This document shows, one piece after another, positions 34,028 to 43,003 of a stretch of DNA of 64,000 nt. Source of the DNA: CBDESM01 sp965242485 (GTDB lineage Bacteria; Chloroflexota; Dehalococcoidia; Bin125); the NCBI GenBank assembly GCA_965242485.1, contig CBDESM010000003.1, forward strand, positions 1,736,001-1,800,000, read 5' to 3'. Each line of letters starts with the position of its first letter. The first letter of the stretch is position 1. The notes beneath the pieces are model-generated. The model worked only from the letters and a program-made list of their open reading frames with translations, did no database searches and was not told where the DNA came from. A program made the position numbers and the translations under genes.

Positions 34028-35133
34028 TGGACATCCAAGATCGCGCGCGAGGGCTGATGGTCGGCATTGCGGCAGGCAATCTGCTCGGCCTCCCCTACGA
34101 GGGCCGTCGGTGGGATGCTGAGCGAATTCACAGACGATTCGGGGCGCGGGGCGTTCGCGAAATCGCCGCCGACTCCGGTTGGCCCGACGATGATGATCTC
34201 GCGCAGGCCATCGCGCTCGCCGAGGCGTGTGAAGGAGTCGAACAGCTGGATCTGGAAGATTTCCTGCGACGGCTCTGGGACTGGGCCGAAATCAACGGCT
34301 TGGGAATGGGCTCGCATACGAGGCACGCGCTCACGCTGTTCGGCGGCGCATCGCCGCGCCGCCAGCTGCGCCACTACGTCAGAGACGGTGTTCCGCCGGA
34401 CGGCGAGCCTCCGCGCGAACCGTGCGGAATGCCCGCGGCGGATGCCGCGCGTGCCGCCTGGGAGGATGGCTGGGAAAAGCACGGCTCCTACAGCGCCGCC
34501 AATGGCGCGGTGATGCGCTGCGCACCCGTAGCCATCCGCTGGTTCGGCGACGACGCTGCATTGGCGAGGAACAGCATCGTCTCCGCCGCCGCGACTCATT
34601 GGGATCCGCGCTGCACTTGGTCCGCCGCACTGGTCAATGCGACCGCTGCCCTTTGCCTGCGCGGAGAAGCCGTGGACGCAGAGCAGCTGCTCCTGCGCGC
34701 CGGAATTGCCGAGCCGGCAATCCGCGATCTGCGCGACGAGCTGGCCCCGTGTGCAACCGGGGCGCATCCGCCCGCCGAGGTATCGGAGGCGGCCGCCTCC
34801 GCCTTGTCGGACGGCACCGAAGTGGGCGATCTCGACCTCGGCGGCCCCGCGAGCGGGTACGTGATTAAAACCCTCAAAGCCGCGCTCTGGGCGGCCGTGC
34901 ATCCCCGGAGCTTCGAGGATGGCCTGAGCGCCATCGTCAGCGCCGGCGGCGACGCCGACACGAATGGCGCAGCCGCGGGCGCCGTGCTGGGCGCGCGCTT
35001 CGGTCTCAGCGGCATCCCAGCGCACTGGCGGGAGCGGGTTGCCGAGATTCGCAGCTATGCCGATCCGTCGCTTCCGGAATGGCCCGAGCGGAGGCCGATG
35101 GAGGAGTACGCGGATCGCCTGCTTGCTCTCTGA
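34027..35133 (+). CDS. ADP-ribosylglycohydrolase (DraG) family protein, copy 2
   Basis: 368 residues, a paralogue of the preceding gene with the same blocks: VGIAAGNLLGLPYEG, PDDDDLAQA, ANGAVMRCAP, ATHWDPRC and GGDADTN (the first Thr of the usual GGDTDTN is Ala). The start overlaps the stop of copy 1 by one base, so both are made from one message. The two copies differ mostly in the middle (about residues 105-150), where copy 2 has a longer loop. Substrate unknown; the pair may process two related ADP-ribosyl targets. Confidence 0.88.
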   Translation: MDIQDRARGLMVGIAAGNLLGLPYEGRRWDAERIHRRFGARGVREIAADSGWPDDDDLAQAIALAEACEGVEQLDLEDFLRRLWDWAEINGLGMGSHTRHALTLFGGASPRRQLRHYVRDGVPPDGEPPREPCGMPAADAARAAWEDGWEKHGSYSAANGAVMRCAPVAIRWFGDDAALARNSIVSAAATHWDPRCTWSAALVNATAALCLRGEAVDAEQLLLRAGIAEPAIRDLRDELAPCATGAHPPAEVSEAAASALSDGTEVGDLDLGGPASGYVIKTLKAALWAAVHPRSFEDGLSAIVSAGGDADTNGAAAGAVLGARFGLSGIPAHWRERVAEIRSYADPSLPEWPERRPMEEYADRLLAL

Positions 35134-35146
35134 GCGGGGCAATTGC

Positions 35147-36073
35147 TCAGCGCCAGAGTTCGATGCGGCCGCCCAGGGGCACGTCGACTAGTTCGCTGCG
35201 GGGGGCGACGTGGTTGATCTCGTTGGCTACCGGGGCCAGCGCGTTGGCGCCGGTCATGTCGCGGGTCATTGGCGGCATCCAGTCGTCGTGGTGCCCGAGG
35301 ATCACCCGCGGGGCGCGCAGGCTGTCTGCCATGCGCCCGACGAACTGCGCGAGCGAGCCTTGGATCGGTTCGCCGTCGATGTTGGGCCGTCCCGCCATCG
35401 CGACGATGGCCACCTCCGGGCGCAGGTTCTGCACGACGCCCGTCCAGCAGCCCGACGTGTCGTGGTAGAAGATCGCGCCGTAAGGCGTGTCGATCAGGTA
35501 GGCCAGCGGGCCGCCGGTCTCGCCGCTGCCGAGGCAGCCGGCGACATGATCGAGCATTTGCCGCCGCTGTTCCGGGTTCTCCTCCGCAGACGATTCGCCG
35601 AGCGAGCCGCCCGCGTCCAGCACGCCGCGCCCGCCCCAGCGCTCCTCCTCCGTCAACCCGTACTGGCCCAGCACCACCTTGCCCGGCTCCCACGAGCCCT
35701 GCGTCCAGATGCACGAGTGCAGGCTGGGGAACACCTCGACCGTGATCCCCTCCGCGATCCGGTGCCGCTCGCCTCCCTGCGACCGCAGCAGCTGGCCCGG
35801 ATCGATCCCCGCCTCGATCAGCACCCGCGCCGATTCGTTCGAGCCGATCACGGGCGCTCCCGTATTCGCCGCGATCGCCTCCGCGCCCGCGATGTGATCG
35901 AAGTGCGAATGCCCGATCAGCACCGCGTCGGCCCGCGCCACCGCCGCCGCCGACATGCCGGAATCCGGCGCGGACGGCACCCGATCCATGTAGGCGTCGA
36001 GGAAAATCACCGTCTCATCGACCTGCAAGCGGAACGTCGCGCAGCCCAGCCAATCCAGCGTCACCGTCATCAT
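35147..36073 (-). CDS. MBL-fold metallo-hydrolase (UlaG-like)
   Basis: 308 residues. Metallo-beta-lactamase core with GHSHFDHIAGAE (HxHxDH), later metal ligands around FPSLHS and YHDTSG and a terminal LGHHDDW. Begins LDWLGCATFRLQ, like UlaG and related lactonases or phosphodiesterases. No signal peptide. RBS GGAGGTGC and TAGCCT (36089-36094, reverse strand) lie upstream. Convergent with the DraG pair (13-bp gap). Substrate unknown. Confidence 0.85.
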   Translation of the reverse strand: MMTVTLDWLGCATFRLQVDETVIFLDAYMDRVPSAPDSGMSAAAVARADAVLIGHSHFDHIAGAEAIAANTGAPVIGSNESARVLIEAGIDPGQLLRSQGGERHRIAEGITVEVFPSLHSCIWTQGSWEPGKVVLGQYGLTEEERWGGRGVLDAGGSLGESSAEENPEQRRQMLDHVAGCLGSGETGGPLAYLIDTPYGAIFYHDTSGCWTGVVQNLRPEVAIVAMAGRPNIDGEPIQGSLAQFVGRMADSLRAPRVILGHHDDWMPPMTRDMTGANALAPVANEINHVAPRSELVDVPLGGRIELWR

Positions 36074-36107
36074 GCACCTCCGCGGCGGAGGCTAGCGGGG
36101 AGCGACA

Positions 36108-36113
36108 TAAACT
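36108..36113 (+). promoter_or_regulatory. -10-like TAAACT for the 36120 gene (leaderless)
   Basis: TAAACT-N6-ATG immediately before the secreted HExxH gene; no Shine-Dalgarno sequence is visible. Confidence 0.45.
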
Positions 36114-36119
36114 TGCGCC

Positions 36120-37295
36120 ATGCGCATCGCCCGACTGCTCGTCCTCGCCGCCGTGATCGCGACGGCAGTGTTCATGCTGAGCCCCTCCTCGGCGCAGGAT
36201 CCGCCCCCGCTCGCGGAGCTGGAACTGCGCGCGGACCTGCCGTCTGAACTTGGCGCGTCCTTCCCCATCGAGTGGGGCGGCGGCTCGCTCTACGACCTCA
36301 AGCGCAGGCTGGCGACGCGGGGCTGCATGCTCGACCAGCTCTGGCTGGTCGAGAACGGGCGCTGGAGGGGCTACGCGCAGTATTCCTACCCCCGTCGGCT
36401 GCAGGGGAGGTTCCTGTCCCGGTACGAAGCCGAGGTGCCCGCGGGGCGGATGTACGCGAGCTGTATCGACATCTGCCACTTCGAATACGCATCGCGGTCG
36501 GGCATCGCCTACGACTCCCGCTGCCGCGACGCCGCGTCGACGCTCTCCGACAGCGCCAACGACGCGTCCGCGCTCTGCACGCGCGAGTTCGATCCGCGGA
36601 TCGCCGAATCCGTCTTGCCGATCCTGCCGATCCGCCCCGACCTCTGCATCGTGAGGGTCGAGTTCGAGGCGGAACCCGAAGCTTGGCGGGACCGCTATGA
36701 GACGGGCGTCTCGGGCATCTTGATCCAGCAATACGACGAAGCGCCCGTCGAGATCAAAGGCGACATTTGGTGGGAGATATACCCCAACCGCCAGCCGTTC
36801 GTGCTGCTGACATCGCCCGTCGACCCGCCCGAACGGCGCGCGGCCGGGGTGCGGACGCTGGCCCTGCACGCGGAGGCGCACGAGCTCTGCCACGCCAATC
36901 AGGAGTGGATGCTGCTCCAGTCCCTGAACCGCTTCCGCTGGGTTCCCGCGCCGTTCGGCGAATGGTGGATACAGAGCGAGGCCGGGCTCGCCTTCATCAA
37001 GGCCGTGGGCTTCGAGCAAGCTGCCGACGGCTCCTGGTCCCTCGGGTCCCGCTACCGCCCGCGCTATCGATTCGTCTACGGCGCGGATCGCCCCGCCGAG
37101 CTGGCCGCGGAGCTCTGCGCCGTGCATTTGCTCGAGCGCATCGGCGAGCCCAGCGCGTATTCGGCGGTGCTCTACGACGGCGGGCAGGGGCGGTTCTTCT
37201 GGCGCGAATCGCCCGTCGACTTCGTCCACGCGACGCTGCTGCCGGATTCCGTCCGCCAATGGCTCGCCCGCTACGCGGTGCTGCCCTCCCCGTAG
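36120..37295 (+). CDS. Secreted putative zinc metalloprotease-like protein (HExxH)
   Basis: 391 residues with a signal peptide (about 1-26). The first half is a Cys-rich region beginning SLYDLKRRLATRGCMLDQLW and including CIDICHFEY; the second half holds a zincin-type motif HELCH at 254-258 in a helix. E327 or E331 in PAELAAELCAVHLL is a possible third zinc ligand, as in gluzincins. I do not recognise a named family. It stands alone, divergent from the MBL gene and ending 4 bp from the tyrS stop. Confidence 0.6.
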   Translation: MRIARLLVLAAVIATAVFMLSPSSAQDPPPLAELELRADLPSELGASFPIEWGGGSLYDLKRRLATRGCMLDQLWLVENGRWRGYAQYSYPRRLQGRFLSRYEAEVPAGRMYASCIDICHFEYASRSGIAYDSRCRDAASTLSDSANDASALCTREFDPRIAESVLPILPIRPDLCIVRVEFEAEPEAWRDRYETGVSGILIQQYDEAPVEIKGDIWWEIYPNRQPFVLLTSPVDPPERRAAGVRTLALHAEAHELCHANQEWMLLQSLNRFRWVPAPFGEWWIQSEAGLAFIKAVGFEQAADGSWSLGSRYRPRYRFVYGADRPAELAAELCAVHLLERIGEPSAYSAVLYDGGQGRFFWRESPVDFVHATLLPDSVRQWLARYAVLPSP

Positions 37296-37299
37296 GCCT

Positions 37300-38574
37300 T
37301 CAGTCCGGCGGAGCGGCGCGGATCCGCCGCCACTGCCGTTTGCCGACGCGGAGCACGTCGCCCGCCGAGATCAGCGCCGTCGGGCCGGACGCCTTCTCCC
37401 CGTTGATCGATACCGCGCCCTGGCTGATCAGCCGCTTGGCTTCCGCGCCGCTCGCGGCCGCTCCCGACGACCGCACCAGCGCCGCGAGCTGCAGTTCGAC
37501 CGCAGCTTCCCCGCCGAAGTCGACCTCGACCTCCGGCATTTCCTCCGGCGCGTCCCGCCGCGAGAAAATGCTCGTCCACTCCTCCTCGGCTTCCGCCGCC
37601 GCCTCCGCGCCGTGCCACTCGGCCACGATCGCCCGCGCCAGCCGCCGCTTCGCCTCCATCGGCGGCGTCCGCCCGGCCGCGACGGCGGCGATCAGGCGGT
37701 CCACCTGCTCCGGCGCGACATCCGTGCCGTGCACGAAGAATTCCTCGAGCGCGTCGTCCGGCACCGACATCGCCTTGCCGAACTGCTCCAAGGCCGGCTC
37801 GTCGATCCCGATGTAGTTGCCGGTGCTCTTCGACATCCGCTGCTGCCCGTCCGTCCCCACGAGGATCGGCGTCAGCACCGCGACCTGCGGGTGCTGCCCC
37901 ATCCGCTCCTGCAGCGTCCGCCCGGCGCCGATGTTGAAGGTCTGGTCGGTGCCGCCCAGCTGCACGTCCGCTTCCAGCGCCACCGCGTCGTAGCCCTGCA
38001 TCAGCCCGTACATGAACTCGTGCACGTAGACCGGCTGGTGCGCGTCGAGCCGCTTGGCGAAGGTGTCCCGCTGCGCGAATTGCTGCAGCGTGAAGTTCGC
38101 CGCCAGCCGGATCACGTCGCCGAAGTTCAGCTGCGCCAGCCACTCGCTGTTCCGGCGCACCTCGGTCAACTCAGGGTCCAGCAGCTTGAACGCCTGCTCC
38201 CGGTAGGTCCGCGCGTTCGCCTCCAGCGTCTCCGCCGCCTGCATCGGTCGCGCGCTGTCCTTGTCCGACGGATCGCCGACCAGCCCCGTGAAGTCGCCGA
38301 TCAGCAGGATCGCCCGGTGCCCCAGCTCCTGGAACAGCCGCAGTTTGCGCAGCGTCACGCAGTGCCCGATGTGCAGATCCGGCGAAGTCGGGTCCACCCC
38401 CAGGTAGACGCGCAGCGGCGTCCCGCCGGCCAGCGAATCGGTCAGCCGCTGCATCAGCTCGCGCGACATCACCCGCCGCGTGCCCTCGTCGCCGTACGCC
38501 GTCCCGCGCATGATCAGCCCGTGCTGGCGCTCGGCCTCGACCACGACCTCGCGGGAAACCGGCTGCTCGCTCAT
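37300..38574 (-). CDS. tyrS: Tyrosyl-tRNA synthetase
   Basis: 424 residues from the ATG at 38574. Class I signatures HIGH and MSKS (QRMSKSTGNY), the Tyr-binding region GGTDQTFNIGAGR, and a C-terminal S4 RNA-binding domain (about 350-420: LAALVRSSGAAASGAEAKRLISQGAV). The spacing is that of the TyrRS type with an HIGH rather than HVGH motif. Overlaps ribF by 4 bp (ATGA), so is co-translated with it. Confidence 0.95.
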   Translation of the reverse strand: MSEQPVSREVVVEAERQHGLIMRGTAYGDEGTRRVMSRELMQRLTDSLAGGTPLRVYLGVDPTSPDLHIGHCVTLRKLRLFQELGHRAILLIGDFTGLVGDPSDKDSARPMQAAETLEANARTYREQAFKLLDPELTEVRRNSEWLAQLNFGDVIRLAANFTLQQFAQRDTFAKRLDAHQPVYVHEFMYGLMQGYDAVALEADVQLGGTDQTFNIGAGRTLQERMGQHPQVAVLTPILVGTDGQQRMSKSTGNYIGIDEPALEQFGKAMSVPDDALEEFFVHGTDVAPEQVDRLIAAVAAGRTPPMEAKRRLARAIVAEWHGAEAAAEAEEEWTSIFSRRDAPEEMPEVEVDFGGEAAVELQLAALVRSSGAAASGAEAKRLISQGAVSINGEKASGPTALISAGDVLRVGKRQWRRIRAAPPD

Positions 38575-39524
38575 GATCCTTCCTCCAGCAATCCGCGCGC
38601 CGCCGCGCAGTCCTCGGCGATCTGCGCCGTGAGCTCCTCGACGCCCGCGAACTTGCGCTCGCCGCGCAGCCGCGCCGCGAACTCGACCCGCAGGTCGGCC
38701 CCGTAGATGTCGCGCTCGAAATCGAAGATGTGGCACTCGATCGAGAGCGGTGCGCCGTCCTCGAAGGTCGGCCGCACGCCGATGTTGGTCACCGATGCCA
38801 GCGCCGTTTCCGGCTCCTCCTCCAGCCGCGCCCGCGTCGCGTAGACGCCCGGCGCCGGGATCGCGCGGTCGTTCCCCACCGCCACGTTCGCCGTCGCGAA
38901 GCCGATCGTCCGCCCCCGCTCGAAGCCCAGCACGACGGGCCCGTGGATCGAGAACGGGCGCCCCAGCAGTTCCGCCACCCGCGCCACATCTCCGGCCGCC
39001 AAGCCGTCGCGGATATCGGTCGACGACACCTTCTCCGTCCCGTCCCCGTCCGGCACCAAGTCGATCACGTCGACCGCGAAGCCCAGCTCCGCGCCCAGCG
39101 CCCGCAGTGTCTCCGTATCCCCGCCCCGCTGCCGTCCCAGCGCGAAATCCTCGCCGATGATCAGCCGCGCCAGCGACAGCTCCTCGACCAGCATCCGCAC
39201 GAAATCGCCCGCATCGGTCTGCGCGAACTCCGACGTGAAACTCACCGTCGCCACCGCGTCCAGCCCCGCATCGCGCAGCAGCCGCAGCCGATCCTCCAGG
39301 CTCGTCACGTACTCGATGGCCAAGTCCGGCCGCAGCACCTGCCGCGGGTGGGGATGGAAGGTCACCGCGGCCGATGCCAGGTTTTCCGCCCGCGCCCGCG
39401 CGATCACGTCGCGCAGCACCGCTTGGTGGCCCCGGTGCACGCCATCGAACACGCCGATGGTCAGCGCGCACGGCCGCCCCGGCGCCGCGCGCCGCAGTTC
39501 CTCGCGCGCGAGCTCCGTGACCAC
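38571..39524 (-). CDS. ribF: Bifunctional riboflavin kinase / FAD synthetase
   Basis: 317 residues from the GTG at 39524 (GGAG upstream); a frame to 39659 exists but lacks similarity. FAD synthetase half: LTIGVFDGVHRGHQ, TFHPHPR, IGEDFALGR and SSTDIRDGL. Flavokinase half: GRTIGFATANV and TNIGVRPTF. Makes FMN and FAD, consistent with the many flavin and redox enzymes around. Next to tyrS, with scpA 37 bp upstream. Confidence 0.95.
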   Translation of the reverse strand: MVTELAREELRRAAPGRPCALTIGVFDGVHRGHQAVLRDVIARARAENLASAAVTFHPHPRQVLRPDLAIEYVTSLEDRLRLLRDAGLDAVATVSFTSEFAQTDAGDFVRMLVEELSLARLIIGEDFALGRQRGGDTETLRALGAELGFAVDVIDLVPDGDGTEKVSSTDIRDGLAAGDVARVAELLGRPFSIHGPVVLGFERGRTIGFATANVAVGNDRAIPAPGVYATRARLEEEPETALASVTNIGVRPTFEDGAPLSIECHIFDFERDIYGADLRVEFAARLRGERKFAGVEELTAQIAEDCAAARGLLEEGS

Positions 39525-39561
39525 CCTCGGCTCCGTTCCTTCGCGGAATGCCGCGAGGGTA

Positions 39562-40401
39562 TCAGCCGCCCCCGCCCTCCCCGCCGCCTTCGCCGGCCCG
39601 TCCGCTCCCGTTTTCGGATGGCTCCCGCACGAGCGCCCAGGCATCGGCCGGCGCGCCATCCAGCTCGCGGATGCGGATGTCGCCCCAGTGCACTTCCTGC
39701 TCGAGCGCGACCGCTCGCGACTTGTGCAGCTCCAGCACCGCCAGCAGCGAGACGACGACGAAGAGGCGCGAGCGGGCGTCCGCGATCCATTCCTGGAACG
39801 AGACCGTCCCGCCCCGCCGCAGCGCCGCCCTCAGGTCCGCGACCCGGGAGCGGACGGTCACCCGGTCGCGTTCCAGCGCCGCGGCCGCGGCTTCCCGCCG
39901 CTGTTCCTCCCGCTCCGCCGCGCGCTCGATCGCGGCCTGCGCGACGCGCGTCAGCAGCTGCAGCGTGACCGATTCAGGCACGCCCTTCGGCGCCGGCCGC
40001 TGCACCGGCGGCGGCGCGGCCGCGGCGTACGACCGCTGCTCCGCCCGGTCCCGCTCGCCCAGCAGCGCGATCGCGTCGCGGTACTTGCGGTACTCCTCCA
40101 CCATCTGGACCAGCTCGCCGGCCGCTTCTTCCTCCTCCGGGTCCGGCTCGGCCGGCGCCGGCGCGAGCGTCCGCGCCTTGAGCAGCATCAGCCGCGCTCC
40201 GATCACCAGGAATTCGGCCAGCGCGTCGGCGGCGTCCACCGCGTCGGGAACCGCGCCGGCGCGGATGCGGGCGACCTCCTCGAGGTACTGATCGGCCACC
40301 TGCGCCAGCGACAGCTCCGTGATCTCCAGCCGCTGCGCCTCGATCAGCTCCAGCAGCAGGCCCAGCGGCCCTTCGTAGGTCGGCAGCCGCAGCTGGACCA
40401 C
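39562..40401 (-). CDS. scpA: Segregation and condensation protein A
   Basis: 279 residues, GTG start at 40401. Kleisin of the SMC-ScpA-ScpB complex: N-terminal YEGPLGLLLELIEAQRLEITELSLAQVADQYLE-like block (about 9-40), AEFLVIGARLMLLKA, and a C-terminal winged helix with SFQEWIADARSRLFVVVSLLAVLEL. ScpB is not adjacent here. Lies 6 bp after the leuS stop. Confidence 0.92.
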   Translation of the reverse strand: MVQLRLPTYEGPLGLLLELIEAQRLEITELSLAQVADQYLEEVARIRAGAVPDAVDAADALAEFLVIGARLMLLKARTLAPAPAEPDPEEEEAAGELVQMVEEYRKYRDAIALLGERDRAEQRSYAAAAPPPVQRPAPKGVPESVTLQLLTRVAQAAIERAAEREEQRREAAAAALERDRVTVRSRVADLRAALRRGGTVSFQEWIADARSRLFVVVSLLAVLELHKSRAVALEQEVHWGDIRIRELDGAPADAWALVREPSENGSGRAGEGGGEGGGG

Positions 40402-40407
40402 GCCGCC

Positions 40408-42894
40408 CTACTTGGATGCGACGAAATTGAGCAGCCGGTCCGGCACCCAGACCACCCGCCGCTCCGTCGCCCCTTCCAGCAGCCCCGCGACCCGCGCCGA
40501 CCCGCGCGCTTCCGCTTCCGCCTCCGCCTGCGACGACCCCGCCGGCAATTCCAGCTTCTCCCGCACCTTGCCGTTCACCTGCACCACCACCGTCACTGTC
40601 TCCGCCGCCGCCAGCGCCTCGTCCCATTCAGGCCAGCGCTGCAGGTGGATCGACGCCTCGCCGCCGCGCCTGCGCCAGAGTTCCTCCGCGATGTGCGGCG
40701 CGGACGGCGCGAGGCACAGCAGCAGCGCCCCGATCGCCTCCGTCCATGCCGCGCCGTCGACCGCGCCGGCGTCACGCGCGGCCGCCAGCCCGTTGGTGAA
40801 TTTCATCATCGACGAGATCATCGTGTTGAAGCGGAAGCGCTCCATATCGTGCGAGACCTCGCGCACCATCTGGTGCTGCAATCTGGCCAGCGCCCCGGCT
40901 GATTGGGCATCCGAGTGATCGCCGGCCTCTTCCAGCGCCAGCGACCAGACCCGGTTCAGCCAGCGCCACATCCCGTTGATCCCCGTGTCGTCCCAATCGC
41001 CGCCGGCTTCCCACGGCCCCAGGAACATCAGGTACAGCCGCACCGTATCCGCGCCGAACTTGCCGACCCAATGGTCCGGATTGACCACGTTGCCGCGGCT
41101 CTTCGACATCTTCGCGCCGTCTTTGGTGATCGTGCCCTGGTTGAACAGCCGCGTGAACGGCTCCCGCACCGGCAGCACGCCCATATCGTTCGACGCCATG
41201 CAGAAAAAGCGCGAGTACAACAGGTGCATCACCGCGTGCTCGGCGCCGCCGGTGTACTGATCGATCGGCAGCCAGCGCTCCGCCAACCGGGCGCCGATCG
41301 GCGCGTCGTGGTTGCGCGGATCGATGTATCGATACATGTACCAATTGGAACACATGAACGTATCCATCGTGTCCGTCTCGCGCTTCGCATCCTTGCCGCA
41401 GCGCGGGCAGGGCGCGTGCGGGAACTCCGGGTGCCGCTCCAGCGGCGAGCCGCCGTCGGGCAGGAACTCCGCGTGGTCCGGCAGCAGCACCGGCAGCTCC
41501 GATTCCGGCACCGGCACGATCCCGCATTCGCCGCAGTGGATCATCGGAATCGGCGCGCCCCAGTAGCGCTGCCGCGAGATCAGCCAGTCGCGGATCCGGT
41601 ACGAGACCGCCGGCTTGCCCAGCCTCCGCGCCTCCAGCGCGGCCGCCACGGCCGCCTTGCCCTCCTCCGACGGCGTCCCGTCGAACTCGCCCGAGTTCAC
41701 CATCGTCCCGTGCCCCGCGTACGCCTCCGCCTCGAGCGGCTCCCCGTCCCAGCCCGGCGGCGCGATCACCACGGGCACCTCCAGCCCGTACTTGCTCGCG
41801 AACGCGAAGTCCCGCTCGTCGTGCGCCGGCACGCCCATCACCGCGCCCGTCCCGTATGACAGCAGCACGTAGTCGGCCACCCAGATCGGCACCCGCTGAT
41901 CGGTCAATGGATGCCGCACGTAGGAACCGGTGAACACGCCGGTCTTCTCGCGTTCGGTCGACTGCCGATCGATCTCCGTGTGCAGCCGCGCCCCGGCTGC
42001 GTACTGTTCCACCGCCTCCCGCTGTTCCGCCGTCGTCAACGCCTCGACCAGCGGATGCTCCGGCGCGATCACCATGAACGTCACCCCGAACAGCGTGTCG
42101 GGCCGCGTCGTGAACACGGTGATCCGATCCTCGCCCCCGATCTCCGCTTCCAAGGGGAACGAGACCTCCGCGCCCTCGGAGCGCCCGATCCAGTTCGTCT
42201 GCATCGCCTGGATCCGCTCCGGCCAATCGATCTTCGAGAAATCGAGCAGTTCGTCCGCGTAGTTCGTGATCCGGAAGAACCACTGCTCCAGATCCCGCGT
42301 TTCCACCACCGTCTCGCAGCGCTCGCAAGCGCCCAGCCCGTCGTCCCGCCGCTCCACCTGCTCGTTCGCCAGCACCGTGCTGCAGGACGGGCACCAGTTC
42401 GCCGCCGCATGCCCGCGGTAGGCCAAGTCGTGCTCGAACAGCTTCAGGAAGAACCACTGCGTCCAGCGGTAGTACTCCGGGTCCGAGGTCGCGAACTCCC
42501 GCTCCCAATCGAACGATGCCCCCATCGTCTTGAGCTGCCGCCGCATCGCTTCGATGTTGTTGTACGTCCACTTCTTGGGGTGCGTCTCGTTCGCGATCGC
42601 CGCGTTCTCGGCCGGCAGCCCGAAGGCGTCGAAGGCGACCGGGAACAGCACGTTCGAGCCCTGCATCCGCCGCCAGCGCGCGGCCGCGTCGGACGGCGCC
42701 ATCGCGTACCAGTGCCCGATGTGGAGGTCGCCGCTGGTGTAGGGCAGCATCGTCAGGAAGAAGTAGTTGGGCCGCTCCGGGTCCTCGTCCGGGGTCCGGT
42801 ACAGCCCCTCGATCTCCCATTGCCGCTGCCAGCGCGGCTCGATCTCCGCGGGCTGGTAGCGATCGCGTCGCGGCGTCTCGGTTTCGGGCGGCAT
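40408..42894 (-). CDS. leuS: Leucyl-tRNA synthetase
   Basis: 828 residues from the ATG at 42894 (GGGGGAGCC upstream). Class I: HIGH in LHIGHWYAM, KMSKS in GAKMSKSRGNVVNPD, with the CP1 editing domain (about 220-415; the TTRPDTLFGVTF and DERDFAFASKY landmarks). The C-terminal anticodon domain ends VWVPDRLLNFV. The open frame continues far upstream on this strand, but only as a shadow of purE. Shares a divergent promoter with purE. Confidence 0.97.
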   Translation of the reverse strand: MPPETETPRRDRYQPAEIEPRWQRQWEIEGLYRTPDEDPERPNYFFLTMLPYTSGDLHIGHWYAMAPSDAAARWRRMQGSNVLFPVAFDAFGLPAENAAIANETHPKKWTYNNIEAMRRQLKTMGASFDWEREFATSDPEYYRWTQWFFLKLFEHDLAYRGHAAANWCPSCSTVLANEQVERRDDGLGACERCETVVETRDLEQWFFRITNYADELLDFSKIDWPERIQAMQTNWIGRSEGAEVSFPLEAEIGGEDRITVFTTRPDTLFGVTFMVIAPEHPLVEALTTAEQREAVEQYAAGARLHTEIDRQSTEREKTGVFTGSYVRHPLTDQRVPIWVADYVLLSYGTGAVMGVPAHDERDFAFASKYGLEVPVVIAPPGWDGEPLEAEAYAGHGTMVNSGEFDGTPSEEGKAAVAAALEARRLGKPAVSYRIRDWLISRQRYWGAPIPMIHCGECGIVPVPESELPVLLPDHAEFLPDGGSPLERHPEFPHAPCPRCGKDAKRETDTMDTFMCSNWYMYRYIDPRNHDAPIGARLAERWLPIDQYTGGAEHAVMHLLYSRFFCMASNDMGVLPVREPFTRLFNQGTITKDGAKMSKSRGNVVNPDHWVGKFGADTVRLYLMFLGPWEAGGDWDDTGINGMWRWLNRVWSLALEEAGDHSDAQSAGALARLQHQMVREVSHDMERFRFNTMISSMMKFTNGLAAARDAGAVDGAAWTEAIGALLLCLAPSAPHIAEELWRRRGGEASIHLQRWPEWDEALAAAETVTVVVQVNGKVREKLELPAGSSQAEAEAEARGSARVAGLLEGATERRVVWVPDRLLNFVASK

Positions 42895-42931
42895 CGTCGG
42901 CTCCCCCACGGGCGCGGGCGGGATCGCGCCA

Positions 42932-42949
42932 AGCATACGCGGGTATGCT
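42932..42949. promoter_or_regulatory. Divergent promoter palindrome leuS / purE
   Basis: AGCATAC-N4-GTATGCT places a TATGCT -10-like hexamer on each strand, facing outward (rightward 42944-42949, leftward 42932-42937). The nine-base string GGGTATGCT recurs before clpP. Divergent transcription from overlapping elements is inferred. Confidence 0.5.
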
Positions 42950-43003
42950 GGATTGCCGAATCGCCGCTTGCCGCGGCGGGCATCGCGAGTGGAGGGCAGC
43001 AAC

